The notes beneath the pieces were generated by a model. It saw only the letters and a program-made list of their open reading frames with translations. It searched no databases and had not been told where the DNA came from. From contig CM119267.1 in the NCBI GenBank assembly GCA_051294375.1, positions 2,660,887 to 2,724,886 of the forward strand: DNA of 64,000 bases, in the 5' to 3' direction. The DNA is from Paraspadella gotoi. Lineage: Eukaryota > Chaetognatha. Both the position numbers and the translations under genes were made by a program. Positions 59,314-64,000 of this stretch are shown piece by piece. Numbering within the stretch: the stretch's first letter is position 1; each line of letters opens with the position of its first letter.

Positions 59314-60670
59314 CGTTACCTGGCGATGGGATTGGGTAGGGTTAGGGCAAACGTGGAGTGCGAGGGTTTAATGGGTGGAAATTGAAGGAGGGCAAGTGAG
59401 GCTTGTAGGAATAAATGTCGCGAGTGACCATGCAAGGTATAGTGAGGCCCCTACGTAAGGAAAGTAGACACAGCGCTTTGAGAGATATTCAAGGTCTTAA
59501 TAAGGAAAGTGATACTGTTTGCAGGGTTATTCGCATCTTTAGAACTAAAAGATAGTGGTATTAATGGAAAAAGTCTGAGGCTTCCGTGAAAGGTCGAGTA
59601 AAGATGAAATCTTGTGAAGAACAAAGTGAGAACAGTGACGGTTTTGGTGTTGGTCGTGAAACAAAACAAAAAGAATGTCAACCGGTGAAAACCGCGCGCG
59701 GGCATAATTGCATCACCCAAAAAGAGAAAGCAAGAACGAAACACGTTCGGGATCTACCATGGCGGCCTACATCCAACCCACATCACTCGCCCCTTTTCCC
59801 GGGGTCTACCTCAATTATTCACACAAGACGGCGTTTCTGCTATCCCGGATGCACTGAACTTCTAAATCTCGATCGTCCCGTGTGCCAGTCAAGAGAATGA
59901 CGACATAGTTTCCACATCCCTGGATTTTTAGCGATCTGGCCATTACAACCGCGCCCATCGGAAGATCGGTGACGAAAAATAAACCCAAGACAAGCATCAT
60001 TACTCCTTAACTGCAGGAATTTTAATATTTCCTCAAGCCAAGAGAATACCTTGTTACTTTTCCTCCCAGAAAAACTGTAATGAAAATCAGGCTAACAAAC
60101 CAAATATACAGAGATACTATGAAATTCATTAAACACCACCTATATCTTTCTCCCCTTTGGACTTCTCTGGGAAAACCCCAAAAGGCTACAAGAATCTCGG
60201 TTCAATTTTAATTCGGCGTCCTTCTCCTAATAAAAGGGTCACGTTTATTTTGCCGCGACATTCTCTTTTGGGATTGAATTTATCAAAACACTAGAATTAC
60301 TGAATTTTAGGTAAGTCCATTCGCCTATGATTAGTAATCACATTTTCCTATATTTCAAAAATTAGAAGAGCGCGGGTGGTCCTTCACAATCTGCAAGAGC
60401 TAGAATAATACCAATATGTCACACATAACGCCCCGCCCCCACCCCCTTCCCTCTCACATTGACCCCATCACCACCGTCACACCCTCCCTCCATTACCCCT
60501 GATTGATGATTCCGATGCGATCTGAGTCTCCTCCGCCCTAACATCTCTGTTCAACACAAAGGACAAATTCGTGGATTATCGATATCGATCATTCCCGCAG
60601 ACGAGAAGAGAAGAAGGAAGTGAGAAGACGAAGTTGGGTGGGGTGAGACGGACAATGCTTCGGAGTTAGA
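59314..60670. other. No gene seen
   Basis: Contains one GGGTAGGGTTAGGG word at 59333. Frames are short and of inconsistent composition. Confidence 0.35.
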
Positions 60671-60675
60671 GGGTC

Positions 60676-61060
60676 TTGCTGGCCACTATTTCCCAGAGAG
60701 ACACGCGCTCCATCCTTTTATTCTTAAATTCGGAATAGGTTGATTTTTTTTTTTAATTAATAATTAGGTCAGACGGTTAGCGTAGGATTGGATTAGGACA
60801 AGTGAGGTAGAATGTACTGTTGATCCCCAAGCTGGTTATGGATTTGGGATTCTGGTTTAGGTACTAGATGGGCTATGATTACGAGGTTTTATGGTTTTAG
60901 AAATTAGGGCGGATAATTGTTCCAGATTGAACGGTTAGAGGTAAAGGGATGTAGGTCTAAAGATTGCGTTCATTGAAGTTTTAAACACATTTTAAGTTAA
61001 TATTAATATTAAAATTTAAATGGGACACGGTCTCATAAAAGAGAATCCATAGCTTACCTA
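60676..61060 (-). mobile_element. Degenerate MITE-like copy
   Basis: GGCCACTATTTCCCAGAGAG at 60680 and ATTCTTAAATTCGGAATAGG at 60720 correspond to the reversed 3' end of the family (GGCCTTATTTTCCCAGAA...AATTCGGAATTAGG). GGGACACGGTCTCATAAAAG followed by AGAATCC near 61030 corresponds to its other terminus. The copy has extra bases throughout. Confidence 0.45.
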
Positions 61061-61119
61061 CTTTTCACGTGTCTGAGAAATAGCAATATTATGATAAAAT
61101 ATTAGTATCTTGTTTGGCA

Positions 61120-61260
61120 GGGATGCCTAGTCCAAAGTCAGGACAAGATAGCATATTTAAATTAGATGATATGAATTTAATCTTGAGTGTGCGAACCCAT
61201 TTCCTATTTATAAAGTATAAATATAATCAGTATATATATGTATATATTATAATTCCATCG
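61120..61260 (+). repeat. GTCCAAAGTCAGG family, copy
   Basis: CCTAGTCCAAAGTCAGGACA followed by AGATAGCATATTTAAAT, then a TATAAAG stretch. The surrounding 161-codon frame (61114-61599) begins inside this repeat and is therefore not called a gene. Confidence 0.5.
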
Positions 61261-61960
61261 TTCAGCAGCGACCTCACCCGCGCCTTACTCTCCTCTTGGT
61301 TTCGACTTGTCCGACGAACGCGTGACGTCTCGCCGTCCGACGAGCTCCGCGTGAGCGACGCACCGCGCAGGATATCCAGCGCCACGCCCACTCACGACTG
61401 TCTTCGCTGCGCCATCTCTGAGTCACGGAGACTGGGGAATGAGATCCATGTAACCAGCAGTAAAAGTCAGAGAAGGTTTAGCTCATCTTGCCAGCTCATG
61501 TTTGCTGAGAGTGTGAAATGCGGAACCGGGGCTGGAGGATGGTTGGAGAATGTGAACGAGTTGGAATCGGATCGTTTAATCGTGACCCCAGCTGAGTAAT
61601 ACTACGGTGATGCTTCGATAGCTCATTTTAATTTTGACGCAGAATTTTAAGAACTTCTGAAAATGTCTTGTTCGATCAGTTTTTTCCCTTGTCGGGTGCC
61701 GTCGGCTCCCACTCCCAAAAATTTCTCTGTCGTCATTTTTGTATTTTTTAAGAACACGGGGTTTGGAAATTTATATGTTGTAGTGTTGATGATTTTGATG
61801 TTCAAATGGCCTGACNNNNNNNNNNNNNNNNNNNNNNNNNGAAGTCGAGAACTGGCGACATTCACGTCAGGAGACAACCCATGCCTGCTTTTTTTCGCAC
61901 CATCCTACTCTTTTTTTGCTTACTTTAAATTACTTTCCTTATATTTAACTCTCTCTCATC
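61260..61960. other. No confident gene; 25-N gap
   Basis: GC-rich stretch at 61260-61440 followed by ordinary sequence; N at 61816-61840. No splice-bounded frame with a known motif. Confidence 0.35.
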
Positions 61961-61969
61961 TGCTTTGTT

Positions 61970-62290
61970 TTTTAGTTGCGCCACGAGTACTCGCGGAGCA
62001 ACTCTTATAAGTCACTTTTCGGTCGGTCGGTCGGTCGGTCTGTCGCTATATCTGTCCGTCGGTCTGTCCCACTTACGCTCATAACTCGCCTACAGTTGGC
62101 TGCTCATTTGTTAAGACAGGAAAAAACCTCAAATCTAAGGGACTGCTAGCGCCGTCTTCAGGAAATCGTAAAACTATAAAGAATAAAATACGATTTTTCC
62201 GATGCAGTGGATTTCATAAATATACGGGATGTGAAAGCTATTGTAGTCATGTAGTCACGTCATGTCATGTCATGTCATGTCACGAGAAAT
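61970..62290 (+). repeat. GGTCGGTC dispersed family, best-preserved copy, with CATGT repeats
   Basis: GTTGCGCCACGAGTACTCGC, GGAGCAACTCTTATAAGTCA, four GGTC units, GTCCGTCGGTCTGTCCCACT and TAACTCGCC give the clearest view of the family. Four CATGT units follow at 62260-62281. Confidence 0.65.
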
Positions 62291-63010
62291 AGACGTGATA
62301 AGGCAGTCACTGCGGTGAGTTTTTTGTTGTTTTATACTCTTCTCTTTGTTCTCCCTTTGTTTCTGATTTCCTACCTTCCTCCTCTTCTTTCTCTCCCTTT
62401 CAATTTCCCTCCTTTCTTCTCCTCCCTCTCTTCCTCCTCCTCCTCCTCCTCCTCTCTTTTCGNNNNNNNNNNNNNNNNNNNNNNNNNNNNNNNNNNNNNN
62501 NNNNNNNNNNNNNNNNNNNNNNNNNNNNNNNNNNNNNNNNNNNNNNNNNNNNNNNNNNNNNNNNNNNNNNNNNNNNNNNNNNNNNNNNNNNNNNNNNNNN
62601 NNNNNNNNNNNNNNNNNNNNNNNNNNNNNNNNNNNNNNNNNNNNNNNNNNNNNNNNNNNNNNNNNNNNNNNNNNNNNNNNNNNNNNNNNNNNNNNNNNNN
62701 NNNNNNNNNNNNNNNNNNNNNNNNNNNNNNNNNNNNNNNNNNNNNNNNNNNNNNNNNNNNNNNNNNNNNNNNNNNNNNNNNNNNNNNNNNNNNNNNNNNN
62801 NNNNNNNNGAGGAGGAGGAGGAGAATGTTCGAAGGAAGAGGAAGAATTGAATAAAGAGAGGTGATGCCAGGGTTAATTAGGCACTGAAAAGTGAGATCAT
62901 AANNNNNNNNNNNNNNNNNNNNNNNNNNNNNNNNNNNNNNNNNNNNNNNNNNNNNNNNNNNNNNNNNNNNNNNNNNNNNNNNNNNNNNNNNNNNNNNNNN
63001 NNNNNNNNNN

Positions 63011-63045
<35 letters not shown>

Positions 63046-63302
63046 AAAATGGAACCGAGAGGCGATTCCAAGTCCTTCGGGTGAAATATCTTCAATCCAC
63101 TTCAAAAATAAAAGTCGATCGTGGGATTCGATCGTGGGACCCGCGTGATGGAAAAAAGAAATAAACATTAAGTCCGTCAAGAGGATGAAACTAAAATAAA
63201 ACACGAAAACCTTAACCTCTTTATTATAGTATTAAAAAAAACCTATTATAAATTGCTTAAAATACAATTCTCAACTTAGACGATTATTTTATNNNNNNNN
63301 NN
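62290..63302. other. Pyrimidine/purine microsatellites and three N gaps
   Basis: (TCC)n at 62431-62455, N at 62463-62808, (GGA)n at 62809-62823, N at 62903-63010, (GA)n at 63011-63042 and N at 63293-63302. A minus-strand stretch at 63049-63150 reads HHAGPTIESHDRLLFLKWIE but has no splice support. Confidence 0.6.
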
Positions 63303-63690
63303 CGGAGGCAGTTGTGATTTCAAGCCTTTAGACGATTTTCACGTTTTGAACATGAAAAGTCACAGTTGGTCGTCGTTGAGGTTCGGTCTTCCCGCCGCCG
63401 TTCGCTTTCACAGCCTCTCTCCCATCTCCGCCTCTCAACTCCTTCTCGTCGGCGGCAGAACTCCTTCCGGTCCCTCGAAAGAAATCTTCGTTTTCGACGT
63501 CAAAGACTCGAGTTTCCAAAAAATTCAGAATCTTCCTTCCGAATTCTGCGGCGACGATAAAGGGTTGTCTCATCATCGAGCGATCGTCGTGACGAAAGAG
63601 AAACGCGCGACTCATCTCGTCTGCGTCGGGGGATGCGTCGATAGAAGTTTAAGTCAGCATCCGAACCACATCATCTTATTCGATCTTTAG
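63303..63690 (+). CDS. Kelch-repeat protein resembling KLHDC1/KLHDC2, C-terminal blades
   Basis: Open frame directly from the 10-N gap (codons from 63304) to TAG at 63688-63690, 128 residues. GGSCDFKPLDDFHVLNMKSH then SW opens one blade end. RFHSLSPISASQLLLVGGRT matches the GRSWHSLTPVSSDHLFLFGG order of KLHDC2. EIFVFDVKDSSFQKI closes that blade. HLVCVGGCVD...NHIILFDL matches VIVFGGCANN...SNEILIF. The frame then meets TAG where kelch blades usually continue (FDLET.. type); one base change (TAG to GAG) would restore it, and a second gap starts two bases later. KLHDC2 has about 50 more residues that bind elongin/cullin, not seen here. It may be the 3' end of the gene at 50.8 kb (same strand), but the middle blades were not found. 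Confidence 0.62.
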
Positions 63691-63911
63691 ACNNNNNNNN
63701 NNNNNNNNNNNNNNNNNNNNNNNNNNNNNNNNNNNNNNNNNNNNNNNNNNNNNNNNNNNNNNNNNNNNNNNNNNNNNNNNNNNNNNNNNNNNNNNNNNNN
63801 NNNNNNNNNNNNNNNNNNNNNNNNNNNNNNNNNNNNNNNNNNNNNNNNNNNNNNNNNNNNNNNNNNNNNNNNNNNNNNNNNNNNNNNNNNNNNNNNNNNN
63901 NNNNNNNNNNN

Positions 63912-64000
63912 CTCTTTTTATTTTGCAACCAATCATTCAAAAAAGAACCCCAAAAAAATGCATTTTTTTTTTGTTCTTTGCTTATTATTCAAATAATTGT
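63912..64000. other. Window end after a 219-N gap, no feature
   Basis: N at 63693-63911; the last 89 bases are A/T-rich without an interpretable frame. Confidence 0.5.

Noticed and set aside
61114-61599. 161-codon frame
   Set aside because: Begins inside the GTCCAAAGTCAGG dispersed repeat and runs through AT-rich repeat sequence; no motif.

Overview
The window is eukaryotic, and most likely from an invertebrate animal. It has GT-AG introns of 150-270 bases, long AT-rich intergenic DNA, very many microsatellites ((TC)n, (TCG)n/(GAC)n, (AAT)n, (GAA)n, (CGG)n), transposon-like repeats and 17 runs of N. The best-supported gene (1-1725) is the 3' part of a CCDC92/CCDC74-family coiled-coil gene, a family known from animals and their relatives. 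I cannot name the species.

Layout. 1-1725: CCDC92-like gene, three exons, + strand. 2-9.6 kb: repeats, with one probable small basic terminal exon on the minus strand (4194-4334). 9.65-39.55 kb: a large imperfect inverted duplication. The left arm (about 9.65-19.85 kb) is the reverse complement of the right arm (about 27.7-39.55 kb). The left arm also carries an extra inverted copy of one part (16.39-18.48 kb), and the right arm carries a 3.7 kb palindromic insertion (33.27-36.94 kb). The spacer (19.85-27.7 kb) has two unassigned coding candidates. 39.6-43.4 kb: microsatellites and gaps. 43.37-55.86 kb: a tandem duplication. Copy A (43.37-51.50 kb) contains a 4.6 kb hAT-like element with perfect 16-bp terminal inverted repeats and an 8-bp target duplication; copy B (51.50-55.86 kb) preserves the empty site. 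Copy A ends in exons for the first blade of a kelch protein resembling KLHDC1/KLHDC2. 55.9-63.2 kb: poorly readable sequence with scattered coding-like fragments and repeats. 63.30-63.69 kb: an exon for the last kelch blades of a KLHDC1/2-like protein, possibly the same gene as at 50.8-51.5 kb.

Caution. Paired copies differ mainly by scattered single-base insertions and deletions rather than substitutions. That is how error-prone long reads placed beside polished sequence look. The inverted and tandem duplications may therefore be partly or wholly assembly products (unmerged haplotypes, read palindromes, gap filling). Frames in the noisy copies (about 16.4-18.5, 28-33, 37-38, 51.5-61.6 kb) should not be trusted.

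No operon, CRISPR array, rRNA or tRNA was seen. The two recognisable protein families (a centriole/cilium-associated coiled coil and a kelch propeller of the type used as a CUL2 ubiquitin-ligase substrate receptor) have no evident joint role. I found no convincing new biological system. The most informative items are the hAT insertion with its empty site, the palindromic insertion, the element family with telomere-like interiors, and the kelch protein that has lost the known degron-binding residues.
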